Positions 15,970-24,126 of a stretch of 40,000 bases of DNA are shown here, piece by piece. Each line of letters starts with the position of its first letter. The first letter of the stretch is position 1. Where the stretch lies: assembly GCA_027318585.1 (NCBI GenBank), contig DAHVOW010000001.1:1-40000 (forward strand), read 5' to 3'. The position numbers and the translations under genes are program-made. This DNA is from Methanobacteriaceae archaeon. GTDB lineage: Archaea > Methanobacteriota > Methanobacteria > Methanobacteriales > Methanobacteriaceae. The notes below the pieces were generated by a model. It saw only the letters and a list, made by a program, of their open reading frames with translations, made no database searches and was not told the origin of the DNA.

Positions 15970-18129
15970 TCAAGATTTTTCCGGGGCTTTTTCTCCAGTT
16001 TTTTCCCCATTCTCCTCTAGAGAACGGGTGTAACGACAACGTGGGAATCCGCTGCATCCTACGAATTCTCCATAGCGGCCCAGACGTTTCAGTAGATCTT
16101 TCCCACAATCCGGGCAGACCCCCACCACCTCATTTTTAGGGGGTTCTTCACCCTCCCGGCCACACTTGGGATCCAGACAGGCCCTTTGTCGGGGCTTGCC
16201 AAAGGATATCATAGGCAATCCACACTCCTCACAGGTAGCTTTAAGGACGTTAGCCCCCCTGGGGAGTGAGTAGGTTGATTTACATTCGGGGTAGGCGGAG
16301 CATCCCACAAAGGTGCCTCCTCGGGGTGAATTGATGGTGATCAGGTTCCCACCGCACTTACACTCTCCCACCACCATGCTCTCCCGGTAGGCCTGATAAA
16401 GTTGTTCCCCTATTTTGAGCTTGTTCTTCTCAATATCATCCAGTATAGAACTGACTTCCACCCGAGCCTGTTCGATGATATCCTCTTTATCAGTTTCACC
16501 GCTCATTATACCTTCCATTCTAGTTTCAAACTCTCTGGTAAGCTCTTCACTGGTAATCTTTTCCGAATATTCGGTAAGGGTATCAATAAGATGTTCACCT
16601 AACTCATTGACGGTGATCTTCTTACCCTCCACATATTTACGGTCATATAATATGGAAATAATATTGGCACGGGTTGATTTGGTTCCCAGTCCACGTTTTT
16701 CAAGTTCTCTTATTAATGAGGCCTGATTATATCTGGCCGGTGGTTTGGTCTCTTTTTCCTCAGAGCCCACCTTGGCCTCCATTACTTCACCCTCCTTGAA
16801 TGGGGGGAACTTGTCATTCTCCACTTTTCTAAAAGGATAGTGTTCTTTCCATCCCATCTTAGCTATCCTCTTCCTGCTGAAGGTGAAATCTTCATCACCT
16901 ATTTTCAGGTCGGTTTTCATGGTTTCCTGGATAGCACTTTCGCCAAAAACACTTATAAAACGGTGAACGATCAGTTCGTACAGTTTCTGATAATCTCGGC
17001 CAAGTTTACCTGGTAAAACTCCGGTGGGGTGGATGGAAGGGTGGGCAGCGTCGGTTTTCTTACCCTCATGGGGCTTTAAAGGTTTTTTAAGTTTCTTTAT
17101 ATGTTTAGCGAAGACACTGTTTTTACTGAGCTTACCGAGTATCTTCTTATAGCCTATACTGGCCGGTAACTTCTGGGAGGAAGTACGGGGATAGGAAGTG
17201 TATCCTTCGGTATAAAGGTTCTGGGCTATGGACTGGGTCTTCTTGGGGCTGAAACCAAAGACAGAGTAGGCCTCGGATTGGAGAGACCCCAGATCAAATG
17301 GTACCGGTGGTAACTGGACAGTTTCCTTCAGGCTGATCTTGTCCACCACTGCATCCTCACCCTGACAATGGGATAGAATATCCTCCGCCTTCTTTTTATC
17401 AAAAATTTTACCCTGTTTATGATCGGCAATGATCCCCTGGCCCAGATCGGCCTTGATCAGCCAATAAGGTTCGGGTATGAATTCCTTTATCTGTTTTTCA
17501 CGGTCCACCAGTATGGAAAGAGTGGGAGTCTGCACTCGTCCTGCCGAAAGCTGGATATAACGAGAAGTAGCGGCCATGACCGAATCGGTGAGAAACTTGG
17601 AAATGTTAACTCCAAAGAGGAAGTCCAGAACATGACGAGCGATTCCACTATCCACCTGGTGGAAATCCAGATCAATGGGGTTATGATAGGCTTCCAGAAG
17701 GTCCTCCTCTGTAAGTGTGGAGAACTTCATCCTCACTGCTTGCTCTACGCTTTTATCGCCACAGGCATATTTAAGGGCGTTGAAACCAATTAAAGTCCCT
17801 TCAATATCATAATCACAGGCATGAATGAATCTATCTGCATCTTTAGAGAACTTTACAATGGCATCGATGTAGTTTTTAACGTAACGTTTGGACTTGTCCT
17901 TGGTGTACAGGGGGACCCATTCCACTTCAAATATTCGTCCTTTTTCCTTTTTAAGAGGTGTTAATGAGTACAGATGACCTACTGCAGCTAGTATGGTGGT
18001 TTTCTTTCCATTTTCCTCAATTTCATAATATGGAACCCTTTTGTAGTTCTTCTTTTCCGCATAGCCCGGAAGGGCCTGGGATATCTTCTCAGCGGCCTTG
18101 GGCTTCTCGCAGATAATCACTTCATGCAT
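15970..18129 (-). CDS. topA: DNA topoisomerase I (type IA)
   Basis: This 719-aa enzyme relaxes negative supercoils by a single-strand break. It has a TOPRIM domain (IICEKPKAAEKI near the start, DYDIEG at 106-111), QLSAGRVQTP at 194-202 and the active-site segment GYTSYPRTSSQ with Y313 as nucleophile. RYNQASLIRELEKRGLGTKSTRA follows. The C-terminus carries three zinc-ribbon units (about CKCGGN...CSAYPEC, CEECG...CLDPKCG, CPDCGK...CSGFPRC). All motifs are intact. It is convergent with the XRE gene, leaving 18 bases between stops. Confidence 0.95.
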   Translation of the reverse strand: MHEVIICEKPKAAEKISQALPGYAEKKNYKRVPYYEIEENGKKTTILAAVGHLYSLTPLKKEKGRIFEVEWVPLYTKDKSKRYVKNYIDAIVKFSKDADRFIHACDYDIEGTLIGFNALKYACGDKSVEQAVRMKFSTLTEEDLLEAYHNPIDLDFHQVDSGIARHVLDFLFGVNISKFLTDSVMAATSRYIQLSAGRVQTPTLSILVDREKQIKEFIPEPYWLIKADLGQGIIADHKQGKIFDKKKAEDILSHCQGEDAVVDKISLKETVQLPPVPFDLGSLQSEAYSVFGFSPKKTQSIAQNLYTEGYTSYPRTSSQKLPASIGYKKILGKLSKNSVFAKHIKKLKKPLKPHEGKKTDAAHPSIHPTGVLPGKLGRDYQKLYELIVHRFISVFGESAIQETMKTDLKIGDEDFTFSRKRIAKMGWKEHYPFRKVENDKFPPFKEGEVMEAKVGSEEKETKPPARYNQASLIRELEKRGLGTKSTRANIISILYDRKYVEGKKITVNELGEHLIDTLTEYSEKITSEELTREFETRMEGIMSGETDKEDIIEQARVEVSSILDDIEKNKLKIGEQLYQAYRESMVVGECKCGGNLITINSPRGGTFVGCSAYPECKSTYSLPRGANVLKATCEECGLPMISFGKPRQRACLDPKCGREGEEPPKNEVVGVCPDCGKDLLKRLGRYGEFVGCSGFPRCRYTRSLEENGEKTGEKAPEKS

Positions 18130-18303
18130 AGCATCACTTGAATAAAATATTTTTGTAATAATAATATGGCAGGTTTATATTAATATAGCAGGTTTTCTAC
18201 CTACCAGATATAGTAAGTTGACATATATATAAATACTAAGAATAGACAACCTGGAAACTTATACCACTCTAATTAAACACCACCGAGTAATAGGAAAGAT
18301 AAA
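18130..18303. promoter_or_regulatory. Divergent promoters of topA and the metallophosphoesterase
   Basis: This strongly AT-rich 174-base spacer has a clear plus-strand TATA box, TATATATAAATA at 18224-18235. It would start a transcript near 18260, about 44 bases before the ATG at 18304. On the minus strand, AAAATATTTTAT near 18140-18152 is a candidate for topA. A GCAGGTTT pair occurs at about 18162-18169 and 18187-18194. Confidence 0.45.
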
Positions 18304-18831
18304 ATGTTAATAGGCATTATATCCGACACCCACATCCCAGAAAGGGCTTCTGAAATTCCAGAGAATGTTTTTGAAATATTTAAAGATGTGGATATGATAT
18401 TACACGCCGGAGATCTTATTTCCCTGAAAATCAGGGATATTTTAAATGATATATCACCCACCATCTGTGTTCAGGGGAACATGGACCGTTACTATGGTAC
18501 CGAGCTTCCGGAAAGAGAGTTTATGGAAGTGGATGGAGTTAAGATTGGCCTTAACCATGGTGAAGTGTATCCTCGGGGGGATACTCAGCAGCTCCGTTAC
18601 ATAGGTCTGGAAATGGGGGTAGACGTTCTGATTACCGGTCACACTCACTTTGCTTTCATTAATCAGTTGAAAGATATGCTGCTGTTGAACCCCGGAAGTC
18701 CCACCGTTCCCCGTCTTTCTGAACCATCGGTGATGCTGGTAGATGTCAATGAGGGGGATATAGAGGCGCAGATAATTAAAATCGGTGCATCTCCCTGCAA
18801 AGCCCTGAATTACCAGGGAAGAGGAATTTAA
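18304..18831 (+). CDS. MJ0936/YfcE-family metallophosphoesterase
   Basis: This 175-aa calcineurin-like phosphoesterase has all the metal-binding blocks: GIISDTHIPE (D-x-H) at 4-13, HAGDLI, QGNMDRYYG (GN[H/D]), NHGEVYPRG and TGHTHFAF. Homologues (M. jannaschii MJ0936, E. coli YfcE) hydrolyse phosphodiesters in vitro; the natural substrate is unknown. A purine-rich AGGAAAGA lies before the ATG. rlmE follows 54 bases later and may be cotranscribed. Confidence 0.9.
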   Translation: MLIGIISDTHIPERASEIPENVFEIFKDVDMILHAGDLISLKIRDILNDISPTICVQGNMDRYYGTELPEREFMEVDGVKIGLNHGEVYPRGDTQQLRYIGLEMGVDVLITGHTHFAFINQLKDMLLLNPGSPTVPRLSEPSVMLVDVNEGDIEAQIIKIGASPCKALNYQGRGI

Positions 18832-18885
18832 ATAAATTACATTTTTAAACTAAATAAAATCTAAATATAATAAAAGAGGAATCTG

Positions 18886-19509
18886 ATGAGCAAAAGATGG
18901 AATCAGGAACGAAAAGAAGACCCTTACTATCAGAAGGCTAAAAAAGAGGACTATCGTTCCCGGGCCTCCTATAAACTCCTCCAGTTGAACAAAAAGTTCA
19001 AGATCATACGCAAAGGGGATCGCATACTGGATCTGGGAGCTGCCCCTGGTGGCTGGTCCCAGGTAGCACTGGAAGCTGTGGGAGAGGAAGGCCTGGTGGT
19101 GGCCGTGGATCTGCAGAGGATCCGGCCCTTTGAAGAGGAAAATTTCCTGGCCATTAAAGGAGATTTCACCACCACCCCCATCAAAGAAGATATCATGGAA
19201 GCTTTAGAAGGACAGGCCGCTGTTATCCTATCTGATGCCTCACCAAAACTATCCGGTATTAAGGATGTGGACCAGATACGCTCCATGGATCTCTTCCTGG
19301 CGGTGATGGATATGTGTGATTCTAACTTAAGATACAACGGTAGCTTAATTATGAAAGTATTTCAGGGCCCCCAATATCCAGAAATTTTACAAACAGTTAA
19401 AAAGAAATTCAGAACCATTAAAACCACCAAGCCGCCTTCATCCCGTAAAAAGAGTGTGGAGATGTATTTTGTAGCCAGGGGTTTCCGTGGGTCACCCCGA
19501 TCCGGATGA
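18886..19509 (+). CDS. rlmE: 23S rRNA (uridine-2'-O-)-methyltransferase RlmE (FtsJ/RrmJ)
   Basis: This 207-aa enzyme methylates the ribose of a uridine in the 23S rRNA A-loop in bacteria and related positions in archaea. It has the basic start KRWNQERKEDPYYQKAKKEDYRSRA-type region with the catalytic Lys, SAM motif ILDLGAAPGGWSQVAL, LSDASPKLSG with the catalytic Asp, and LIMKVFQG with the catalytic Lys, plus a final RKKSVEMYFVA segment (K-D-K-E tetrad). AGAGGAAT lies before the ATG. Normal length. Confidence 0.95.
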   Translation: MSKRWNQERKEDPYYQKAKKEDYRSRASYKLLQLNKKFKIIRKGDRILDLGAAPGGWSQVALEAVGEEGLVVAVDLQRIRPFEEENFLAIKGDFTTTPIKEDIMEALEGQAAVILSDASPKLSGIKDVDQIRSMDLFLAVMDMCDSNLRYNGSLIMKVFQGPQYPEILQTVKKKFRTIKTTKPPSSRKKSVEMYFVARGFRGSPRSG

Positions 19510-19536
19510 ACTATACTTAATGACTCTAAAAATGCA

Positions 19537-19633
19537 TAAATCCGGCTAAAGTTTATCGGGCTACACCGGATGATAAGTACGTTAAATCCAGCTAATAAAC
19601 CTCACCAGGATATACGTTAAATCCAGCTAATAA
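19537..19633. repeat. Degenerate tandem repeat, three units
   Basis: The core TAAATCCRGCTAA occurs at 19537-19549, 19583-19595 and 19618-19630. The last two copies belong to an exact 21-bp direct repeat (19578-19598 and 19613-19633). Between cores there are related CACCGGATGATAAG and CACCAGGATAT blocks, so the unit is roughly 35-46 bp. It lies between convergent ends of rlmE and the coiled-coil gene; no gene function is visible. Confidence 0.75.
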
Positions 19634-19637
19634 TCTA

Positions 19638-20072
19638 CTATAACATGCCCCTAACATTATTTAAGCTGGCTTTAGCATTTTGCAACTGGGTTTTCGCTGT
19701 GTTGAGTCTATTCTGAATTTCCTGGGGTGATTCACCCGCGGACATGGCACTATCCACATCAGTAATGGCTGACTGGGCCTTTATTAATTCTAATTCCGCA
19801 TTTACATAGGCTTCTTTCAGATCCTTGTTATTGGAATTTTCCACCTGGGTTTTGGTACTATCATACTCGGCCTTTAAAGTGGAGTAATCAGATTTCAACG
19901 CGGTTAACTGTTGGTAGTTATCCCCACTGCTAGCGTCAGTTGATATAAAAGATGATAGTGACTGGAAGCCAAGGTAGCCTATGATAGCAATGGTAATTAC
20001 GATCATAACCACACCTAACACGGATATGGTCATGGAAGTAGCTTTAAAGAGATTTAACCTGGATCTTTTCAT
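19638..20072 (-). CDS. Membrane-anchored coiled-coil protein, unknown function
   Basis: I do not recognise this 144-aa protein. It has a short basic N-terminus (MKRSRLNLFK), one hydrophobic TM helix at about 15-40, a Ser/Asp-rich linker, then a mostly helical Gln/Asn/Lys/Glu-rich region (about 53-140) with heptad-like spacing. That is the pattern of a tethered extracytoplasmic coiled coil. GAGGCG lies nine bases before the ATG, and ATTTAAATAA near 20119-20128 could be its TATA box on the minus strand. The N-in, C-out orientation is inferred from the basic start. Confidence 0.75.
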   Translation of the reverse strand: MKRSRLNLFKATSMTISVLGVVMIVITIAIIGYLGFQSLSSFISTDASSGDNYQQLTALKSDYSTLKAEYDSTKTQVENSNNKDLKEAYVNAELELIKAQSAITDVDSAMSAGESPQEIQNRLNTAKTQLQNAKASLNNVRGML

Positions 20073-20432
20073 ATTTGATTCGCCTCTTTCTGTAAGACTA
20101 GATGATAATCTAATGGTTATTTAAATTTGCTCAATATCAATAGCGCCCTCATCATATATCATTCATATTATATTTTAGATGAAATTTTTTTTTGATGAAT
20201 TTATTGGGGTTGATATAATATACGAGAATCACTTCGTGGATTAATGTATGAGAATCACCAGGATATGATGGTGATGATCCCAGAGGTGGCTTTTCGACCT
20301 TCTCTAGTTAAAGTATCATCAACCCACCTAGAGCAAGAAAATCAAATCTACGGAAGTATCATCAACTCCCCTAGAGTAAGTATATCGACTCCTGAGTGGT
20401 TAACGTGCCCTAATCGAAAATTTCATCTTTTA

Positions 20433-20445
20433 TTTACACTTGAAA
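20433..20445 (+). promoter_or_regulatory. Candidate Cdc6-1 minimal origin recognition box
   Basis: The 13-mer TTTACACTTGAAA agrees with the minimal ORB that I recall from work on Methanothermobacter Cdc6-1. It is the only exact copy I found in this window, and origins normally carry several copies, so it may act as a Cdc6-responsive operator for mcm or mark one edge of an origin. Confidence 0.45.
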
Positions 20446-20462
20446 CCGACGTCTCCCTGTCT

Positions 20463-20473
20463 AAATATTTATA
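20463..20473 (+). promoter_or_regulatory. mcm: TATA box of mcm
   Basis: AAATATTTATA ends 24 bases before the mcm ATG at 20498. With normal archaeal spacing the transcript would start at or within a few bases of the ATG, making the mRNA nearly leaderless. AAGGAG is present at 20479-20484 but sits 13 bases from the ATG, longer than usual. A second AT-rich element, TTTTATTTA at about 20428-20436, could be the true TATA box and would keep the Shine-Dalgarno in the transcript. Confidence 0.45.
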
Positions 20474-20497
20474 GCAGTAAGGAGTAATGATAATTCA

Positions 20498-22519
20498 ATG
20501 GAAATCTCAGCCCAAGAAACAACCAACAAAACAAAAACATCCATAGCCAAATTCGAGGAGTTTTTCAGCACCAAGTATAAAGACACCGTCTTCGAAGCCC
20601 TGGAAAGATATCCGGAAGAGCGTTCAATAGTAGTGGACTACAACGAACTGGAAATGTTCGATCCGGACCTGGCAGATCTTCTGATTGAAAAGCCAGAAGA
20701 AGTGCTTAAAGCTGCTCAACAGGCTATACAGAACATTGACCCGCTTCGTAAAAATGTTGAAATTCACACTCGTTTTCAGAATCTGCGAAATAATATTCCT
20801 CTGCGTGATCTAAGGAGCAAGTACATTGGGAAGTTCGTGGCCATAGACGGTATCGTGCGTAAAAGCGATGAGATACGGCCCCGTATTGTGAATGCCACCT
20901 TTGAATGCCGCAGCTGCATGCGTCTCCACGAGGTTAACCAGACCAGTAACCTGATCAGTGAACCAGCACTCTGTCAGGAGTGCGGAGGGCGTTCCTTCCG
21001 TTTACTGCAGGAGGAATCTGAATTTCTGGACACCCAAAGCACCAAACTCCAGGAACCACTGGAGAACTTATCCGGTGGTGAACAACCCCGGCAGATAGTG
21101 GTAATCTTGGAAGACGACTTGGTGGACACCATTACTCCCGGAGACATTGTCCGAATAACCGGTACACTCAAGACCGTCCGTGATGAGAAAACTAAGCGAT
21201 TCAAGAACTACATCTACGGGAACTACATCGAAGCTAAGGAGCAGGAGTTCGAGGAGCTGGAGATAAGTCCCGAGGACGAGGAAAAAATCCGGGAAATGTC
21301 TAAAGACCCTAATATTTACGATAAAATCATAAAATCCACTGCACCATCCATACAGGGCTACAGAGCAGTGAAAGAAGCCATCGCCCTCCAACTGTTTGGA
21401 GGCTCAGCCAAGGACCTGGAAGATAAAACCAGGATCAGGGGAGATATCCACATCCTGATCGTGGGAGACCCGGGTATTGGGAAATCCCAGATGCTGAAAT
21501 ACGTGTCCAAACTGGCGCCCCGTGGTATTTACACCAGTGGTAAAGGTACCAGTGGAGTGGGTTTAACTGCCGCTGCAGTTCGAGACGAATTGGGCGGATG
21601 GAGCCTGGAAGCTGGTGCCCTGGTACTGGGAGACCGGGGTAATGTTTGTGTGGACGAACTTGATAAGATGCGACCGGAAGATCGTTCAGCTATCCACGAG
21701 GCCCTGGAACAACAAACCATCTCCATTGCCAAGGCCGGGATCATGGCCACCTTAAACAGTCGTTGCTCAGTTTTAGCCGCGGCCAACCCCAAATTCGGAC
21801 GTTTTGATCGTTTCAAGTCAGTAGCTATCCAGATAAACCTGCCACCCACCATTCTTTCCCGTTTTGACCTGTTGTTTGTGGTGGAAGATAAACCAGATAT
21901 GGAAAGGGATAGAAAATTGGCCAGTCACATCCTGCACATACATCAGGATAATAAAATACCCTTCGAAATTGAGCCGGAGTTACTGCGAAAGTACATCGCC
22001 TACGCCCGTAAGGAAGTCCACCCTAAACTTACCGACGAAGCCGTGGAGGTTATCCAGGAGTTCTACGTGGGTATGAGGGGAGGTTCCACCGAGGATGAGG
22101 ATGAGGCTTCTCCAGTACCAATTACCGCCCGGCAATTAGAGGCCCTGGTACGTTTATCCGAGGCCAGCGCCCGCATTAGGCTCAGCCCCGATGTAACCGA
22201 ATATGACGCTAAACGGGCCATCAAATTACAGCAGGACTCCCTTAAACAGGTGGGATATGACCCGGAGACTGGTAAGGTTGATATTGATAAGGTGGAAGGA
22301 CGTACACCCCAATCAGAGCGGGATAAGTTCCGCATAGTCATGGAAATCATTAAGGAACTTACTGACGACTATGGTGGACACGCTCCTAACAACATGCTTA
22401 TTAAGGAAATGGAAGATAGATACAACATGAATAAGGAGAAGACTGAAGAGATTGTCCGGGTCTTGAAACGCCAGGGACTGATTTTCGAACCAAGCACTGG
22501 CTACTACAAGGTAGCCTGA
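20498..22519 (+). CDS. mcm: MCM replicative DNA helicase
   Basis: The MCM homohexamer/dodecamer unwinds DNA at the replication fork. In this 673-aa protein the N-terminal domain contains a zinc site (CRSC at 137-140, CQEC at 159-162). The AAA+ core has Walker A GDPGIGKSQ (323-331), Walker B CVDELDKM and the LSRFDLLF arginine-finger segment. The C-terminus is a winged helix (LIKEMEDRYNMNKEKTEEIVRVLKRQG). Length and order match euryarchaeal MCM. aIF2-beta follows after a 74-base gap. Confidence 0.97.
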   Translation: MEISAQETTNKTKTSIAKFEEFFSTKYKDTVFEALERYPEERSIVVDYNELEMFDPDLADLLIEKPEEVLKAAQQAIQNIDPLRKNVEIHTRFQNLRNNIPLRDLRSKYIGKFVAIDGIVRKSDEIRPRIVNATFECRSCMRLHEVNQTSNLISEPALCQECGGRSFRLLQEESEFLDTQSTKLQEPLENLSGGEQPRQIVVILEDDLVDTITPGDIVRITGTLKTVRDEKTKRFKNYIYGNYIEAKEQEFEELEISPEDEEKIREMSKDPNIYDKIIKSTAPSIQGYRAVKEAIALQLFGGSAKDLEDKTRIRGDIHILIVGDPGIGKSQMLKYVSKLAPRGIYTSGKGTSGVGLTAAAVRDELGGWSLEAGALVLGDRGNVCVDELDKMRPEDRSAIHEALEQQTISIAKAGIMATLNSRCSVLAAANPKFGRFDRFKSVAIQINLPPTILSRFDLLFVVEDKPDMERDRKLASHILHIHQDNKIPFEIEPELLRKYIAYARKEVHPKLTDEAVEVIQEFYVGMRGGSTEDEDEASPVPITARQLEALVRLSEASARIRLSPDVTEYDAKRAIKLQQDSLKQVGYDPETGKVDIDKVEGRTPQSERDKFRIVMEIIKELTDDYGGHAPNNMLIKEMEDRYNMNKEKTEEIVRVLKRQGLIFEPSTGYYKVA

Positions 22520-22593
22520 ATTTTATTCTCCTTTCACTAAATACAGCTAGTTTATGCGATTTTTAGATGATTTTGAATTAGAGGAGGAATTTA

Positions 22594-23001
22594 ATGACTG
22601 ATTATGAAGAATTATTAGACCGCGCTGTGGAACAGTTACCCCAGAAGGTTCTGGAGACCAAACGTTTCCAGGTGCCCAAGGCTTATTCCATGATACAGGG
22701 AAACCGGACCATGATCCAGAACTTTTCAGAGATTGCCGATGCCATGAACCGGGACCCTCAGCACTTATTGAAGTTTTTACTACGGGAGCTGGGTACTGCT
22801 GGAAACCTGGAAGGCAGCCGGGCTATACTCCAGGGAAAATTCACCCATTACCTCATAAATGAACGTATCGATGACTACGTGAAACGTTTCATCATGTGTC
22901 ATGAATGTAACCGGCCAGATACCCGTATTGTCCGAGAAGACCGTGTGTTCCTGTTAAAATGTGAGGCTTGTGGGGCGAAAGCGCCTTTGAAAACACTTTA
23001 A
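22594..23001 (+). CDS. eif2b: Translation initiation factor 2 subunit beta (aIF2-beta)
   Basis: aIF2 brings Met-tRNAi to the 30S subunit; beta is its zinc-ribbon subunit. The 135-aa protein has the helical N-terminus YEELLDRAVEQLP, the core IQNFSEIADAMNRDPQHLLKFLLRELGTAG, and a C-terminal Zn ribbon CHECNRPDT...CEACGAKAPL with paired cysteines. GAGGAGG lies a few bases before the ATG. Length is the family norm. Confidence 0.95.
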   Translation: MTDYEELLDRAVEQLPQKVLETKRFQVPKAYSMIQGNRTMIQNFSEIADAMNRDPQHLLKFLLRELGTAGNLEGSRAILQGKFTHYLINERIDDYVKRFIMCHECNRPDTRIVREDRVFLLKCEACGAKAPLKTL

Positions 23002-23022
23002 CTATTTTTTAACTTATTTAAC

Positions 23023-24072
23023 ATGTTTTGTCCCCAATGCGGCAGAGAAGATGAAGAGCTCTACCAGGGGCTTTGCCGCCTTTGTTTTATCAAGGAAACC
23101 CCCTTAATAAGCTGTCCAGATGAGTTAGAAGCCACCATCTGTGCTCACTGTAATTCCACCTTCCAGGGCGGTAAATGGGCTGATTCGGATTTAGATCCGG
23201 AAGAACTGATGGTGGAGATCCTCACTGAATCCGTGCAGCCTGCAGATGGCGCGGAATATGTGGATCTTTCGTTCAAGATACTTAATCAGAAAGGATCAAC
23301 GTGGGAAGTGCTGGTCAGTGCCCAGGGACGTCTTCTGGGAGAAGAAGTAACCCACGAGTGCCAGGTAAACGTGAAAATAAGAAGGACCGTGTGCCCTGAC
23401 TGCAGTAAATATGCTTCCGGCTACTATGAAGCAGTGATCCAATTAAGGGCTGATAAACGTCAGTTAGACCCTGAAGAAAAGTTGAAAGCAGATTCCATTC
23501 TTAAAAATTCACTTAAGAAATTGGTGGAAAAGAACCGGATGGCCTACCTGGTGGATCGGGTGGAAATCAAGGAGGGAGTGGACTACTACATCGGATCCTA
23601 CAAAGCAGCCCGAAGTGTTGTTAACGGGTTGAGAGATGGTCTGGGAGGAATAGTGGGGGAGTCACCCCGCCTTATGGGTAGAGACAAATCCGCGGGGAAG
23701 GATCTTTATCGGATCTGGATATCGCTAAGGCTTCCCAGTTTTAAAAAGGGCGATTTTATTGCACTTGACCACTCCCTGGGCCGGGTGGTTAACTTAGATG
23801 GTAGAGGGGTACTAGTCGAGGATCTGGAGTCTTTGAAACTGCACGCCATTCCCTGGAAGGATTATGACCAGCTGGTAAAGGTTTCTGAGTCGGGAATGGT
23901 AAAAAAGACAACCGTGACCAGTATAAGCCCCCACAAAATACAAGTACTACATCCTGATACTTATGAACCACTGGACCTGGATTTAAAGCCATATATGGAT
24001 GACTTTAAGATTGGTGATGAAATAGAGGTGGTGGAGATTGACCACCAAATTTACATCCTTAAAAAGGGATAA
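23023..24072 (+). CDS. Archaeal NMD3-related protein
   Basis: This 349-aa protein begins with treble-clef/zinc-ribbon repeats (CPQCG, CRLC, CAHC and later CPDC), continues with an alpha-beta region ending GIVGESPRLMGRDKSAGKDLYRIWI, and closes with a basic OB/SH3-like domain. In eukaryotes NMD3 is the 60S export adaptor. In archaea, with no nucleus, it is presumed to act in 50S maturation with aIF6. No Shine-Dalgarno is evident in the 21 bases after the aIF2-beta stop, so it may depend on translation of the upstream gene. Confidence 0.88.
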   Translation: MFCPQCGREDEELYQGLCRLCFIKETPLISCPDELEATICAHCNSTFQGGKWADSDLDPEELMVEILTESVQPADGAEYVDLSFKILNQKGSTWEVLVSAQGRLLGEEVTHECQVNVKIRRTVCPDCSKYASGYYEAVIQLRADKRQLDPEEKLKADSILKNSLKKLVEKNRMAYLVDRVEIKEGVDYYIGSYKAARSVVNGLRDGLGGIVGESPRLMGRDKSAGKDLYRIWISLRLPSFKKGDFIALDHSLGRVVNLDGRGVLVEDLESLKLHAIPWKDYDQLVKVSESGMVKKTTVTSISPHKIQVLHPDTYEPLDLDLKPYMDDFKIGDEIEVVEIDHQIYILKKG

Positions 24073-24126
24073 TAACCAGGATAGGAAATTATAACCATTT
24101 TTATGCTTAAAATGAAGGTGAAACAA

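Larger units (their letters stand above)
20073..20497. other. Gene-free 425-base region before mcm, with repeats
   Basis: No convincing gene is present. The left part (20073-20220) is AT-rich and holds the promoter of the coiled-coil gene. From 20221 there are two pairs of repeats: TACGAGAATCAC/TATGAGAATCAC at 20221-20232 and 20247-20258, and a 23-base pair with two mismatches at 20311-20333 and 20354-20376 (shared cores AAGTATCATCAAC and CCTAGAG). The right part contains an origin-box-like 13-mer and the mcm TATA box. An origin-associated or regulatory role is possible. Confidence 0.6.

Noticed and set aside
20260..20376. C/D-box guide RNA suggested by TGATGAT-like motifs
   Set aside because: C-box-like sequences occur but I found no matching D box (CTGA) at the needed spacing on either strand.
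20244..20474. 76-codon reading frame before mcm
   Set aside because: It spans the repeat pairs, the origin-box-like site and the mcm TATA box, has no ribosome site, and its translation resembles nothing. Treated as non-coding.
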